Source: Siphonodentalium dalli (Eukaryota > Mollusca > Scaphopoda > Gadilida > Siphonodentaliidae). Taken from it: a stretch of DNA of 64,000 nt. Location of the stretch: NCBI GenBank assembly GCA_032622095.1, contig CP136066.1:135007917-135071916 (forward strand). Reading direction: 5' to 3'. Shown here in pieces: positions 1 to 13,395 of the stretch (positions are counted from its first letter, which is position 1; every line of letters starts with the position of its first letter). The notes under the pieces were generated by a model. That model was given only the letters and a program-made list of their open reading frames with translations. It searched no databases and was not told the origin of the DNA. Position numbers and translations under genes: made by a program.

Positions 1-670
1 ATTCTGGGGGGTTGTAATTTCGCCTTACAATTTTCGACCGTTAGGGATTCAACATAGTACATTTCAATACTTCCAATAATTGACGAAAATACACGCCTGT
101 CATATACTCAATAACTTCATATAGAGATAAGTAAAGAATAAACGCTCTTTATTATTTATGTAAAAAGTAATGGTGTCTATTTTCAGGTATGACAATTATA
201 TGAACTGCGTCCGTTAAACACTGGAATGTATGCATTCATACCGTTGGTCACAATGTCCAACATTACAGCGACTGTCCATACACATATAATTGGTATAAAG
301 ATATTTCTAAACATAGATTAATAAATACATTGAAACATTGGTTGAACAAAAAAATAACGAAAGATATTACGCGCAAATAATTTAACATTCGATATTTTTT
401 AATATCGAGATTATCAGAAACCGAAAAAACTCGTTATAAATTTTTTATTTAAACTTTTTTTTAGAGAAATAATTTTGAGGGTTTTGATAATTTGGAAGTT
501 TGGAAATTTTTAAATTTTGTGGAAAAAATTAATTTTAGGGTTTTGAAATTTTTTGGAAAAAATAAATTTTGGAATTTTTGAATTTTTTTTTTGGGTTTTG
601 ATATTTTGGGAATATTTTAGTACAAACAATTTTAGACCCCAAAGATTCTATTTTTAGATGTGACTCTAAC
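1..670. other. AT-rich non-coding stretch
   Basis: No gene is visible. Positions 430-620 are T/A-rich low-complexity DNA made of loosely repeated units of about 50 bases containing GGGTTTTGA and TTTGGAA. An exact copy of the recurrent 12-mer AACGCTCTTTAT lies at 141-152. Confidence 0.6.
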
Positions 671-673
671 GAG

Positions 674-2252
674 CCCCCTATTCTTCTCTTAAAACAGATC
701 AGGAAGTTATTTAATGAAAATGAACTAATATACTCACGCCAATCGGGTTTATGCCAGGGCAAAGTACATCTCATCAACTCATAGATCTATATACTCACCT
801 GTGCCAATCTCTCGACAATGGCTTATATACGTGCTCTACTTTCTGTGATATATCGAACGCATTCGAGAGAGTTTGGCACAGTGGATTGGTACATAAACTG
901 TCTAGTTATGGAGTGCGAGGGAAACCATTGAAATGGATAGAAAATTATCTAAGTAACCGCCAGCAGCGCGTGTTAGTAAACGACAGCTTTTCTGATTATG
1001 AGATCATCCCAGCGGGCGTCCCTCAAGGTTATTTTAGGACCTTTTCTATTTTTAGTTTACATAAATGACCTACCAGACAACATCAGTTCCGTGACCAGAA
1101 TGTACGCCGACGATACCTGTCTTACAAATAGCCACCACGATCTGAATGAGTTAGCACGGATTATGAATATGGACCTTGAAACCATAGCAACATGGTCAAA
1201 AAATTGGCTGGTCAGCTTTAATCCCTCAAAAACAATGGGCATGTCATATTCATTGATTGGCACCTTTGGTGATATCCCTAACTTAACTTTTAATAGTGAC
1301 ACAATATCATTTGTTGAGACACACAAACACCTTGGTCTTGAGGTCCAATCAAATATGTCGTGGAACAATCATATAAATGCAACTATAAAGAGAGTAGCAT
1401 CCCGCTTATCACAAGTTCACAACTTAGCAAATTTAAATTCCAACTCGACAGGAAGACATTAGAAAATATATATAAAACATATATACTGCCCCTATATGAT
1501 TACTCGGATGTAGTCTGGGCATGCACGCCAAAATATCAATTGGATAAACTTGACCGATTACACATTGATGCAGCCAGAATTGTCAGCGGCCTCACGCGTT
1601 CAGTATCAGATACAGGCATTATGGCAGAAGTCGGCTGCGCGAACTTCATAAATTACAAACTATGTATAACATTGTAAATCAGAGGGCCCCTACTTACCTC
1701 ACAAAAATAATACCACCCAGGATAGCCGATATATCCGAGTATGAATTCAGAAACCCCGAAAATGTTTACACATACTTCAGCACTACAAAAAGTAATTTTT
1801 TCACTCAACAATAAAAGCGTGGAACGACATGCCTTCCGCAATAACAGAAGCTCCGACGATTTTCGATTTTAAAGATTATCTTAGAATAATTGATCCCACC
1901 GATAGACCTCCAATATATTTCTATACAGGTCGTAGGAAATATGATGTATTGCACGCCAGACTAAGAAACTATTGTAGTGATCTTCAGTCTGACAAATTTC
2001 AGAATTATATTGCAGGAAGCCCACGTTGTACGTGCGGCAACCAGTGTGAAGATGCCTATCACTACTTCTTTATGTGTCCCCACTACCAGTCAGAACGATC
2101 GAACTGAGATGTTTCATATGCTACACGGAGAAGGAATTAAATTAACGCATATGAACAATCTACTTGCTGGCCTCCCGAATGCTCATAACAAAAAAAATGT
2201 GAAGTTGTTCAAAATAGTCCAGCATTTTATCGCGGAGACTAAACGTTTCTAG
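674..2252 (+). pseudogene. Decayed non-LTR retrotransposon reverse transcriptase
   Basis: This is the 3' part of a LINE ORF2. In order one sees the fingers/palm motif GFMPGQST (about 747-770), a palm block with SNAFERVW, the block around GVPQG (1015-1030), the catalytic MYADDT motif (1100-1118), and a C-terminal cysteine/histidine cluster (CTCGNQC, then H and C near 2029-2080). The reading frame changes at about 1030, 1400, 1680-1830 and 2100, and there are internal stops, so no functional enzyme is encoded. The catalytic aspartate pair itself is retained. The family copies its RNA at a nicked target. No upstream endonuclease domain is seen, which fits the usual 5' truncation of LINE insertions. 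Motif style is of the Jockey/CR1-like group; the clade is not resolved. Confidence 0.9.
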
Positions 2253-2280
2253 TTAAAGGTACTCAATCCGATAAAACTCC

Positions 2281-2415
2281 TCTCAATTACTATTTCAATG
2301 GCTTCGGGGGTCAAAATATATGATTCGAGTCGAGGAAGTCACCCATCTAAGCTCAGATTTGTTAGATATCAATTTTAGAAATCTATTATTTTTCATTATC
2401 GGGAATACTTTCTGG
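2281..2415 (+). repeat. Interspersed repeat, paired with 9363-9500
   Basis: A block containing GATTCGAGTCGAGGAA recurs, diverged, at 9363-9500 in the same orientation. The shared core runs from an ACTATTT stretch through TTCGGGG to the GATATNAAT region. It lies directly after the LINE relic here but not at the other copy, so it is an independent repeat family of unknown type. Confidence 0.6.
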
Positions 2416-2543
2416 CCCAGATCTCAGTCAAAATTGCGTTATTATTACCACTTTATTTTAGAGTTATCCATCCTTGTCTGTTTGAATAGAGTTTTGGTGT
2501 ACAAATCTCGAGCAGGATACGAAATTTCAAGATAAGAAATTAG

Positions 2544-3388
2544 TTTATCACATAATTTGGCCATAAAAGCAGTTTCATAATTATCGGTAATAGACACGTT
2601 TAATATCAGCGCGTGCGATGACGTCACGGCGTTCTTCAGATAACTTGCGATCGCTGTAGTTTATGATTGTTGTTTTCGATGAATATTTCGCGTTGCTTCG
2701 GGTTTATTTGATCATGTGATAAAAGGTATCTCACACTCGTCCTATGAGTTTCTATTTTATACGGAATTTATCAACCGAGTTCACTAAATTCGATTTGAGC
2801 CGAGGTTTACCGAGGCTCAAATAGAATTTAGTGGACGAGGTTGATAAATTACGTGAGTGTGATATACTTTTTATCACATGATCAAATAAACGCGAAGCAA
2901 TGCGAAATATCCATCGAAAACAACGATAAAAACCGCAGCGATCGCAAGTCATTTGAAGAACGATGTGACGTCATCGCACGCGCTGATATTAAACGTGTCT
3001 CTTATCGATAATTATGAAACTGCTTTTATGGGCAAATTATGTGATAAATAGAGGATCTCACATGAGTTTCTATTTTATACGGAATTTATCAACCGAGTTC
3101 ACTAAATTCGATTTGAGCCGAGGTTTACCGAGGCTCAAATAGAATTTAGAGGACGAGGTTGATAAATTACCTATAAAATAGGACGAGTGTGAGATACCTT
3201 TTATCACATGATCAAATAAACGGTATAAACCCGAAGCAACGCGAAATATTCATCGAAAACAACAATCATAAACTACAGCGATCGCAAGTTATTTGAAGAA
3301 CGCCGTGACGTCATCGCACGCGCTGATATTAAACGTGTCTATTACCGATAATTATGAAACTGCTTTTATGGCCAAATTATGTGATAAA
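2544..3388. mobile_element. Palindromic (foldback/MITE-like) element with partial second copy
   Basis: The first unit is 2544-3048. Its arms begin TTTATCACATAATTTGG and end in the inverted complement, with a central hairpin at about 2740-2870. A second hairpin plus right arm follows at 3056-3388, ending again in CCAAATTATGTGATAAA. Both arms hold TGACGTCA-type octamers and ACGTGTC. No open frame is present, so it is non-autonomous. No convincing target duplication was seen at either end. The arrangement is arm-hairpin-arm'-hairpin-arm'. Confidence 0.8.
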
Positions 3389-4100
3389 ATAGTATAATAT
3401 TTTATATTTATCGACTATTTTGGTCACAGGAACGAGACAACAATGTGAAATAACTAGGTTTAATCTGAGACTTTAATATATAACACCAATACCAATATAG
3501 CTATAGCAATTATTATGGGCGGCGAACCTTTTTATTGTTGGAATTATGCAATCGCTCGAACTCCTTGCTACCACTAAATTGCCAACACTTTATGTGAACG
3601 GCGATAGCCATCTAATTCCCCGTATGTACGAAATGTGTTATTTCATCGCACACACTGCATGCCATGATTGCATCGTGTTCTGATAGATGCTGGATGTATC
3701 GTTTTCATCAAAGTATACGAAGCAACTAGACAGGCAATCAAACCATGAAAAACGTTCTTATAAATCAATGTTATATCGCTACTGATGTACTATGTTATTG
3801 GGGTAATCCATTGAGCTGTTGTATGTCTGTGAACCATCACATCCTGCCTTTGAACTTTATGCATGATTATACTGAGTGCCACGTATATATAACTCATTTC
3901 AGAAATGTCATGCAGTGCCCACATATATAAGCTGACATTAATTGAGGGGTGAAATATTCACATTATACAAATATATATATATATATCATTAAAATATAAA
4001 GTTCAAACGTATGATGTGCTTATTTCAATAAATCAAACTTATAAGTGACTAATGATTATCGAACATTCCAGAAATTCCGATCGTATATCTATATCTATAT
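3389..4100. other. Intergenic, no recognised feature
   Basis: No gene or clear repeat structure is visible apart from a short TA run near 3970-3984. A 61-codon frame at 3745-3930 has no recognisable features and is within chance expectation. Confidence 0.5.
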
Positions 4101-4105
4101 TTGCG

Positions 4106-5900
4106 AATGTCTGTCTGTCTGTCTGTCTGTGTTCTATAGAAATTAACAGGGGACCATCTAGATGATGCCAAAGGGGTCTACTAGGAGTAGCTTTTTACGA
4201 GAAAGATAATGGTCGGGGTTAGAATTTTCTAAAGTGACGCCGTTGTTGTCAGGGGCAGAAAAGGGGGAGGGGCAGAAAAAAAAATTGTCGCCGATTGCCA
4301 CCAAACTTATATATAATCATCCCCATAATATGAGGAATCTAATGGCGTGGTTTAAATATGGCAAAAGTCGCGCCGTTCGCGTCAGGGGTGCCCGGAAGGG
4401 GGGGGGGGGCAGATTTGTTTTCTGTCGCCGATTGCCACGAAACTTACATATAATCATCCCCATGATATGAAGAATCCAACGGTGTGGTTTAAATATGTCA
4501 AAAGTGGCGTCGTTTGAGTCAGGGATGAACGGAAGGGGATGGGGGCACCAAAATTGATAAAACTAATTTTAGCGCCGATTTCCACCAAATTGATGTATAT
4601 TCTTCTTCATGATTCAAGGAATCTAATTGTGCGATTTAACAACGCCAAATTGTTGTTTTTGGATGAGAGATTGGGAGGGGTGGGCACTAAATTTGATAAT
4701 AAGTCGCCGATTGCCACCACACTTATACAAAATCATCCCCATGGCATGAGGAGTCTAATGGTGTGGCTTTTATCTGTCAAATGTGGCCTTATCTGTCAAA
4801 TGTGGCCTCATTCGAGTCAGGGTTGCATTGAAAGGGACAGGGGCACCAAAATTGATGCACAATTTTTTTAGCGCCAATTTCCACCAAATTGATACACGTT
4901 CTTATCCATGATACGAGGAATCTAATCGTGATTTAAAGACGACATATTGGTGCTGTTTGGGTGAGAGATGGAGAGGGGAGGGATTGGCACCAAATTGTTT
5001 AGTCGCCGATTATCACCAAACTTATAAACAATCATCTCCATGATATCAGGAGTGTAATCGTGTAGTTTAAGGATGTCACAATTCGAGTCAGTGGTGTATA
5101 GAGATGAGAGGGACACAAAACATTATATCTATATGTTTAGTGCCGATTTCCACCAGCTTGATACATATTCTTCTCCGTGATACGAGGAATCTTATCGTGT
5201 GGTTTAGATACACCAAATTGGTGCCCTATGGGTGAGAGGTATGGGGACCTTAAATTTGATACGAATTTGTATACTCGCCCATTTTCGCCAATTTCATATA
5301 TATGCATCTTTAATTTCTAATGAGCTTGAGTCCGAAATAGGGACGGGAGGGTCACCAAAACTGATACAAAATATTTTTAGTACCAATTACCATCAAATTC
5401 AGATACGTTCTTCTCAAAAGATACAAGAAATAAAATCGTGCTGTCTGTCTGTCTTTTTGTCTGTCTGTGTGCGTTCTATATATAATGAATACAATCGAGA
5501 TGGCACCAAGGCGTTCTAAGAGGGGTAACTTTTTACAAGGAAGATAATGGTGCGGGTTAAAATTTTATAAAATGACGCTGTTGGTGGGAGGGGAAATTTA
5601 AAAAATATGGTGAAATAGTTTTGTCGCTGATTTCCACCAAACGAATACATAATCACCTTCGCAATATGGCGTTGTTCGAGTCAGCGTTGCATCAAAAATT
5701 GATTTAATAAACCAAATTCCACCAAATTCATACACGTTTTTCTCTAATGATATACCATGAATTAAATTACATTTGGTGTCGTTTGCGTCACGGATGGCGA
5801 GCGGATATGCACTATCATTGATAAGATTGCTATTCGCCAATATCCACATATAAGTTATATACAGTCACCAGGCCATCTCCATATCATTTTAAGTAGTTGG
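4106..5900 (+). repeat. Diverged satellite-like tandem repeat
   Basis: The phrase CCGATTKCCACCAAA recurs at roughly 4291, 4427, 4573, 4706, 4872, 5005, 5140 and 5617, giving a period near 140 bases. Two unit types alternate in part, one with AATCATCCCCATGATATGA and one with ATTCTTCTCCATGATACGA. A CTGTCTGTCTGTCTG run followed by a related lead-in occurs at both 4106-4250 and 5442-5600, so a larger unit seems to have been repeated. Small frames here come from the repeat. Confidence 0.8.
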
Positions 5901-7700
5901 GCGTTCACATTTTACAATCCCGACATATGGTGACCCACATAAGTCACTTGAACAATTATATCTTCTTAACAGTCATATTTATATGGGAATGGCAATCAAG
6001 GCATTCACACAATGAGCTAGCAAAAAGAGATAACTAGAAGAAGCATTAAACGTATATTTATCATTCTATTGAGGAGATACATATATTCGTGCAAACTGAG
6101 AGACCTCGAACCGTCAGAGGATTGCATATATATAATAACAAAATTTAGTCTGTTCCATTCAATACAGTTTCCACAAAAAGTTACAATTTGTCAAGAGATA
6201 TGGAAGGCCTGTTCAAAAATAGTGGTCACAGTGTGCAGTCAAATATAGTTTCTTCTGATATACAAGAAAATGCAGTTAGTAGCACAAGACTTTTCAGGAT
6301 CCTACCAATACTGACATCTGACAAGGGTTTTAGAACAGACTCATCGACTGACATAAACAACTCAAAATCTCGCTATGTGCCTGGCACATTTAGCTGATAT
6401 ATGTGCGCAGCAACATTTCGTTTAAACTGAGAATACTCTTACCTATACCACGGAGATGACCAAATATAAGTTTGGTAGAAACCGCCAACAATAAAAGTGT
6501 GTATTAACTCTGAGGCAATTTTTACCACCGTCCCTGATTCGAGCGGTGCGCCATTTATGTATCTGTAAACGAAGTATTACAATTCTATGTACTAGAGACC
6601 TTTCTCAAAATCACGAATACGATTACGGATGGAAATATCACACCAGTATACGGCCAAAATTAGATTTTTACGCACGGGGGGTTCTTATGTGAGACGTAAT
6701 ATACCCCACTCAGTTAATTATGTGCAGATGTGTCAATAATTAGCTTAGGGACGCTCTAACATTCTCCGTTCTTACAGAATTACCTGTTATCAATAAAATA
6801 TGTTGTTGTAACTGGGATATGGAAGCCTAAACATATATGTAATCAATGAAACAGCATCTCTGGACAACCCTGTCCGTACACGATTTATATCGGGTCACAT
6901 TAAGATCAATTAGAAAATTGTAAAGTCGTTATCAAAAATATGTAATTTTTCGACCAAAACGTGTTTGGGGGAGGGGTAGCTAAAATCAAGTATCTCGCAA
7001 ACTGTTCAAACTTTCTGTTAACTACTTTACCCGTATGCTTGCTAGATAACTACTCCACCGCATTGATTAAATAAGTTGGCGTTATTACAATATCCGTTTA
7101 AATGCAGCAGAAAATAAATGATTCGGCTCCAAATGGCAGGAAAATCCAAATTTACCAACACTTTTTCCTATAAAGTAGAGGTATGGTATAATGTGGCAAT
7201 ATTAACACAAACAATCTTGGCAAATAAGTTAGAACTTCGCCACATCGTTCGCCTGACCAAAATCGTTAATTTCTGGAAAAAGTGACTAGTGGGTATCTTT
7301 CATCGTCGATTTGACAATAGCCACCACCAATTCCGATATTTTTCACTATCAATTTCGTGAACAATATATGTTTCAACTTGTTCTACTGTGGGTAGGGGTA
7401 CCCGACCACTTTTGGCGTTTGGTCGCTGCGCTATTTAGTCTCCGTATATTATATTATTATCCATCCCTTAACTAACACCATTTCCGATTGGGCAAAAGCC
7501 GCCACGTGATAGTCCTGGAAAAAGTCATATTGGACTCCCGAAAGTCATATTGGACTCCCGACTGTACAATGTGACTTTTCATATTGGACTCCGTGACGTC
7601 ACGAATTAACTCTATTGCGAAATGAATCGGTGAAATTGTGATGCGCGCGCAACATTGATGGATTTTAGCAGACGTTTCACTTCCGGGTTGAATTTTTTCT
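5901..7700. other. Intergenic, one short shared repeat
   Basis: No gene is supported. The block 6399-6434, containing GCGCAGCAACATTTCGTTT, is shared with 8766-8800. A frame of 69 codons at 6188-6397 has no recognisable domain. Near 7528-7590 a short GTCATATTGGACTCC phrase is tandemly repeated two to three times. Confidence 0.5.
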
Positions 7701-9224
7701 CACTTCCGTGTTTACTTTTCCAAATCATGCTTTCTGATGATCAATATACGGTACAGGCTTTTATAGAGAATTAAGTGGCGACAAATACCAAAAATAACCA
7801 CAAAAAGTTTTATTTCCAAAATTTGGATAAACATATAGATGGATAATAAAAATGCGTGTCTCGTCCAATATGACTTTTCACCACAACCTGGACTCGTACA
7901 AGAAAAACACATACTGTACACAACATTGTATAATAACTTTATAATATTACTCGACATAAGCCAGGGGCCCGTGTATGTGCTTAGGGGTGACGCATATTGG
8001 GAGGGGGCCAAGTTACAAGCCCTTGTGGTTCATAGTTTGGGTTAATAAATATTTCAAAATTATTATGAATATAAATAAAGTTAATGTATTTCATCAATTA
8101 TAACAGCATTATATGCATGCATGCGTGTATTCATGTTTCCGAGTTTGCTGAATAAAATAATTTGTCCGCAATTTTGAAAGTTATTTAGAGTTCACGTGTT
8201 TTCACGAAAATAATAGTAAGAATAGGGAAAAACAACAGAACAGTTCTTATTCCAAAGTGTATAACTAAGAGAGGGAGAGAGAATGTATTCATTAATATAT
8301 ATGTTTTTGAAGCACATATGCCAAGTAACAATTAAATTGTGAACAATATACAAAGTTTGGTATATTTGGCATAAAAATAAAATGATTAAAGTTAGAATTT
8401 GGTCTCGTTGCTATGGTAATTTTAATTGCATAGCAACTGTGGTTATGGACAACACATTTGACAACCTAATCAACGTGAGAGGAATGGGGAGGGAACCTTT
8501 AATGTGGACACAAAGTTTCTGGCGGTCTTTGCCCTTTCTCTCTAAAATGGTATAAAAGATGTGTTTTAGTCCAATTTATGCAAATTTGGCATATCTAATT
8601 TGAACTTGACCTTTGACCTTGACAGAGGTAACTAGAAACTTGCCAACAATGATTTTATTTATCGGGGTATCCCATAGCACATTATCAATATTGTTGGCGT
8701 ATGGTACTAAAAATGTTTAGCAAAAATTGTTCTAGCCGTCATTTATCTGACCTGCCTCCTGACTAATATCTGCGCAGCAACATTTCGTTTAAACTAAGAA
8801 TATTTAGCCAATATATAGCACCATGAACAGAGGAGCACCTGGACATTTCTTTGAAACAGCTGTATCTTCATGGAGATATGATAGCCAGGTGTCCTCGAGA
8901 TCTTAGTCCAACCCACTAGATTGATTGATACATCTCAATATGTAAAACCCAATTATCATCTTTTATCGAACTAATGTGTTTATGATGTTCATGTATCATA
9001 TTATAACGTCTAATGTATACGCAGTTGTAAATAAATAAATACTTCATTATTAGTGGAACAGATTAATCGCGATAAACAGAATGACAATTGACAAGGTGAG
9101 CCACTACTTATATTCCATGACTGTAATAATCATGTTTTGTGATGCTATTTGAATATACAATTTATGAGAAAACGTATAACACTTTAAGCAAGAGCATTCT
9201 CTATTCCCAACAAATATCCACAGC
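7701..9224. other. Intergenic, no gene seen
   Basis: Nothing with coding character was found. It contains the second copy of the 6.4-kb short repeat (8766-8800) and a perfect AGGTCA direct repeat with one-base spacing on the minus strand at 8607-8619. Confidence 0.5.
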
Positions 9225-9265
9225 ATACATTAACCTGGGCAACGCCGGGTAACCCTGCTAGTCAT
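9225..9265 (-). repeat. End fragment of ACTAGC interspersed family
   Basis: Read on the minus strand this begins ACTAGCAGGGTTACCCGG, matching the start of the elements at 10138 and 10703 and, more loosely, 60972. It is a short isolated terminus and the body is absent. Confidence 0.6.
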
Positions 9266-9362
9266 TTCATAAAATGCAACGTCTAAGCTAAACGCACAAA
9301 TGTAAACATTTACTTCTCAAATCGGGACGAATCTTCGCCGATTAAAGATGCATAATCCGAAT

Positions 9363-9500
9363 TAACGCTCCCAAATTACTATTTCTTAGACTTCGGGGTA
9401 AATAATATTTGATTCGAGTCGAGGAAACCACACATCAAAGCTTAGACTGTTCAGATATAAATTTTTTTAATTTGTTATTTCCCGAGATACGTAATTTTTG
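9363..9500 (+). repeat. Second copy of the 2.3-kb interspersed repeat
   Basis: It shares GATTCGAGTCGAGGAA and flanking words with 2281-2415, same orientation, with many substitutions. Confidence 0.6.
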
Positions 9501-10134
9501 TCGGCCTGACAAATGTTAGTCAAGCCGACGGTATCGGCATTGCGGATGAAAATGGATTACTCTAAAATAAAGTGACTCTGCATGGGTGTTACTGACATTT
9601 GACAATCCGGCCAAATTACGTTGAACAAAATGTTGATACATAACACGTGTTGGGCAATTGTATACTATATAGTTGACTGTGGTTAGCATTATTTTTTGGG
9701 CAATTAATCGATTTTGATAACTGAAGCGGCATTTCAAAAAAGATTTTTTGTTGTTATTGGAATCTGATGATATGGAGACCATCGAATCGGATTGAGTTCC
9801 TTTGATTCGTCCAATGTGAATATTTGCATATATAATTTATATAGAAGAATGAAATTGTGTGCTGTCTATTTGGATATGAAACTTATGGACAGTAACTACT
9901 TTATCTTAAATTGTACTCCCATTCGAACACAACCGCGGAGTGTTCCATATTACTTTAAACATCGCGCGATTATATACACGTTAAAGGATTATTTCATCTA
10001 TCGATAGAATCAGGATAAAAAAAGGCTATTTGCACCCTAACCTTAGATTGGAAGTTTGAGCTCAATCGGTCCAGTCGTTTTCCCGGCCATAGCTAACAGA
10101 CAGACAGACAAACAGAAATCCCAAAATATATTTT

Positions 10135-11570
10135 AGACTAGCAGGTGACCCGACTTCGTCCGGGCTTTGACCTTGAATTGATCATTTTGAAGGTCAAGGT
10201 CAGGTCGGGGTCACAATTTGACTGGTCCATGAGAGTTCCCGGACAAAAGTTGCCCTAGGTAGCAAGTTTGGACTCCATCGGTAGGGCCGTTTTCGAGTCT
10301 ATAACGGACACACACATACATATATATAATTTGTGGGTACCCGTTTCAAGGTGAAGGTCACCTCGGGCGGAAAAACTGACCCGATGAAAATCTCCCCCAT
10401 TCATAGGAACCACAGACATAAGGATCACACAACACGCTCATGTCTGGACACAGGCACGCTCTTTATCAACGACACTGTGGATACGAACGCTCTTTAACTA
10501 TCACGCGATTAACCCCCACCATTCCAAGAGGGCGGCAGTGGGAATGGAGAATGAGTGTTCGGAGCTTCTCAAAAGCAATGCGACGACACTTCATCTGGGT
10601 TTTTACCCTTAGATAGGAAGTTTGGTCGAAATCCGTTCTGCAGTTTTCCCGGCCATAGCTAACAAACAAACAAACAGACAGAAGTCCCAAAATATATATT
10701 AGACTAGCAGGTTAGCCCGCCACTGGCGGCATTCGTCCCATGGCTTTGTTCGAGAAAGCAATTGCAACAGGTTCCGAGACACTTGTGCTGCAAGTTTGTA
10801 CCAAATTTCGTCAGAAACATAACATTTTTTTAATTATTTTGTTTTTATTTATTTTTGTTTTTTTATTTTTTAATATGAATTTAATGTTTTTTAAATTGAA
10901 TATATATTTTTTCTGAATTGTTTTTTTATTTTTAAATTTGTTTAATTTTAAATTGTTTTAATTAAATTTGTTGTTTCTGGCGGAAAAATTTACCCGATGA
11001 AATCCCCCCCCCCCCCCTTCCTAGGAACGACAGACAACGCATTCTTTGTTTTCTTTTCTTTTTAACTTGCCCGTACCCGTCCTAATGTCGTGAAATCTCT
11101 CTGTATAATATTTCGAGCGATAACATTGCATTGAATTGAAAACAAACACTTCCCGTCGTGAAATCTCTGTACGATAACATTGCATTGAATTGAAAACAAA
11201 CGCTTTCTCTCTGCATAATATTTCGAGTCTGTAACATTGCATTGAATTGAAAACAAACGCTTTCCGTCGTGGTCTCTCTGCATAATATTTCGAGCGACAG
11301 GCTACAGACTCCCGTCATACAGATAAGTAGATAGCGAAAACGACGCTCTTTTGTATAGACACTGCGGAAAATGAACGCTCTTTATATATCAACGCTATTA
11401 ACCCCGAAGTGCCGATTGCGGCGATTTTGATGATTGGGAAGGGAGAAACGGTGCTCTGAGCTTCTCCAAAATGCGATCACGGCGGTGTCGGTGGGATTTT
11501 ACACTTACATACGAAATTTGAGCTCAATCTATAGTATAGATTATATAGATACAATCATGCATGTATATAC
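10135..11570 (+). repeat. Short interspersed elements of the ACTAGC/CAGACAGA type
   Basis: Two units start with ACTAGCAGGT (about 10138 and 10703). A unit typically carries a GC-rich CGGGC-type start, a passage about a fixed phrase near GTTTTCCCGGCCATAGC, a run of CAGA/CAAACAGA (10090-10112, 10660-10680) and an AAAATATATATTAGACT end directly abutting the next start. A GACCCGATGAAAATC-type block at 10378 recurs at 10991. An AT-rich low-complexity stretch fills 10810-10980. Layout suggests a non-autonomous retroposed family, but the class is not established. Confidence 0.65.
11062..11312 (+). repeat. Tandem repeat, about 55-66 bp unit
   Basis: Three to four copies of a unit containing ATAACATTGCATTGAATTG, AAAACAAACGCTTTCC and TCTCTGCATAATATTTCGAG. 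One copy lacks part of the unit. Overlapping minus-strand frames of 73-78 codons in all phases derive from it and are not genes. Confidence 0.85.
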
Positions 11571-11698
11571 GGATGTATACCTGCGCTCTCAGGTTGACAA
11601 ATTTACATAATGTTATTTCTTACTTGTGTTCATGAATTATAAGTGAATTCGACTTGTTGGTCAACCAATGCGCCCTGTCACTAACTCGCGGCCATATT

Positions 11699-11871
11699 GG
11701 ATTCACCAGGCCCGGTTCCGTTGTTTTAGTGCTACAGGTCAAAGTTCACGAGTAGCATTTCCATATATGGAAGTCTTGAATATTCAAAAGCTCCATATAT
11801 GGAAATTCTACTCCAGAACTTTGACCTGTATAGCACTAAAATCATGCACGGAGCCGGGCTGGGTGAATCTC
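11699..11871. mobile_element. Short palindromic element
   Basis: The arms run inward from GGATTCACC on both sides. Matching arm words are GTGCTACAGGTCAAAGTTC on the left against the inverse of GAACTTTGACCTGTATAGC on the right, and CCATATATGG on both sides of a loop of about 20 bases. No coding frame and no clear target duplication were seen. It looks like a MITE or another foldback sequence. Confidence 0.75.
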
Positions 11872-13019
11872 TGAAACCACGGAACGGGGATGGATAAATC
11901 AAACACGGCCGTGACTCAGTTATCTCGCTTATAAACCATTCCTGTTAAGATGGACATGAGAAACACACATTCACAAAATAAAAATAGGGTTATAATGGAA
12001 GATCCAACGAACATCCTGGGATCCTCTGTGCGGACATCCTTATATACCAAATTGTATGAAGATCCCCATAATTCGTGGACGGAATCAGTTTTCTAAACTC
12101 ATTATAAGCTTAAATGTGTGGTTTGATTACAGGATATTCAGACATATTATATACCATAAACCCGAAGAGGATACGGTTGTGGTACGAACCATCCACTCTT
12201 CTCCTTGCTGCATACATATATTGTGCGGGTCCTATATGGATTTCTGCTCGAAGTCAAGTCTTAATTAGAACACGCATTGAATATGATATGTTAATATACG
12301 AATCATACCATGATCACGCCATCTATATTCATTGCGGTATGAATGGAAATCCCTGATTGACGATAAAATCTAAATTATCCACTGTTTCTATCAGATTATT
12401 CAACAATCAATCTCCATGCATCCGTTATGATCTAATAATGAGTGCCACCAGTTTCATCCTATAACACGCGAATCCGCATTCACCGCCCTTAACTCAATGG
12501 CAGACGTCTAGTTCACAGTCTGGTGGGAAATGTGGAATTTTGAGATGGAGAAAGTTCTAATCTGACGCACCATTAATCGTGCATAACAGTGAATGTGTTC
12601 TTAATTTATTGGACCAAACCTAAATCTTAACTTATATATATACGTTCCCCCAGTCGCTGACCCAGTATAATACCTAACAAACTATGTTCTTTATAAGTAA
12701 GTGGCGGCACTGTGACGCACTATCGTAATATTATGATTTCTCTAATTTTTTTTTTTAAATACATACCAGAGGGTATAAGTATATTCTACTTCCAACATTC
12801 GTGTAATTATGCAATTATCAATTATCCATGCACTGGTTTATACCGTGGTAACATGACACTCATGAGCACCATTAGATTGGATAATTCGTTGCTGCTGCAG
12901 TCTATATAAATACCCCAAACATTCACTTCTATGACAAGAATACTAAATGTCCAAGAACATTTGGTGTCGAATGCCGATCATCATTATCGAAGAATGTAAT
13001 TGCAATTATATTGATATGC
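11872..13019. other. Intergenic, no gene seen
   Basis: Several frames of 65-80 codons exist but overlap each other in different phases and carry no recognisable motifs. Confidence 0.5.
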
Positions 13020-13395
13020 AGTTTGGTCAACTCAAGCAGAAAGCAACCAACTATAATTAGAACACCGTGTTAATAGATATGGTGGCCAGCTTTAACTTGG
13101 TTATGAACCGATGACCCAGAACTTATATCAGCCCAATTGTTCATTCATCAACAGACTCGACATGAACATTCTCAAATATAGAAAAATATTTATTTATGGA
13201 TAGTTGCCTTTCTAAATGAAAATAATAATTAAATTGCACGAATCAAGAATAACTAAGTCGCCTCTCGTGATCTTCAGATATTTTTATATCATGGATTTAT
13301 GAACTGCATTTTCGGAGAGAAAAAAATCTATGTTACAGACGTACTTGGTACCTGAAGGAAATTTTGGCAAAATGGGCGTCTGATTATTAATTTAA
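13020..13395 (+). repeat. Diverged direct duplicate, copy 1
   Basis: It aligns with 15376-15868 in the same orientation. Shared words include TTTAACTTGGTTATGAACC, GATGACCCAGAAC-like and GGAAATTTTGGCAAAA near the end. Many indels indicate an old duplication or two copies of one interspersed repeat. Confidence 0.75.

Noticed and set aside
11021-11318. Three overlapping minus-strand frames of 73-78 codons
   Set aside because: All derive from the tandem repeat at 11062-11312.
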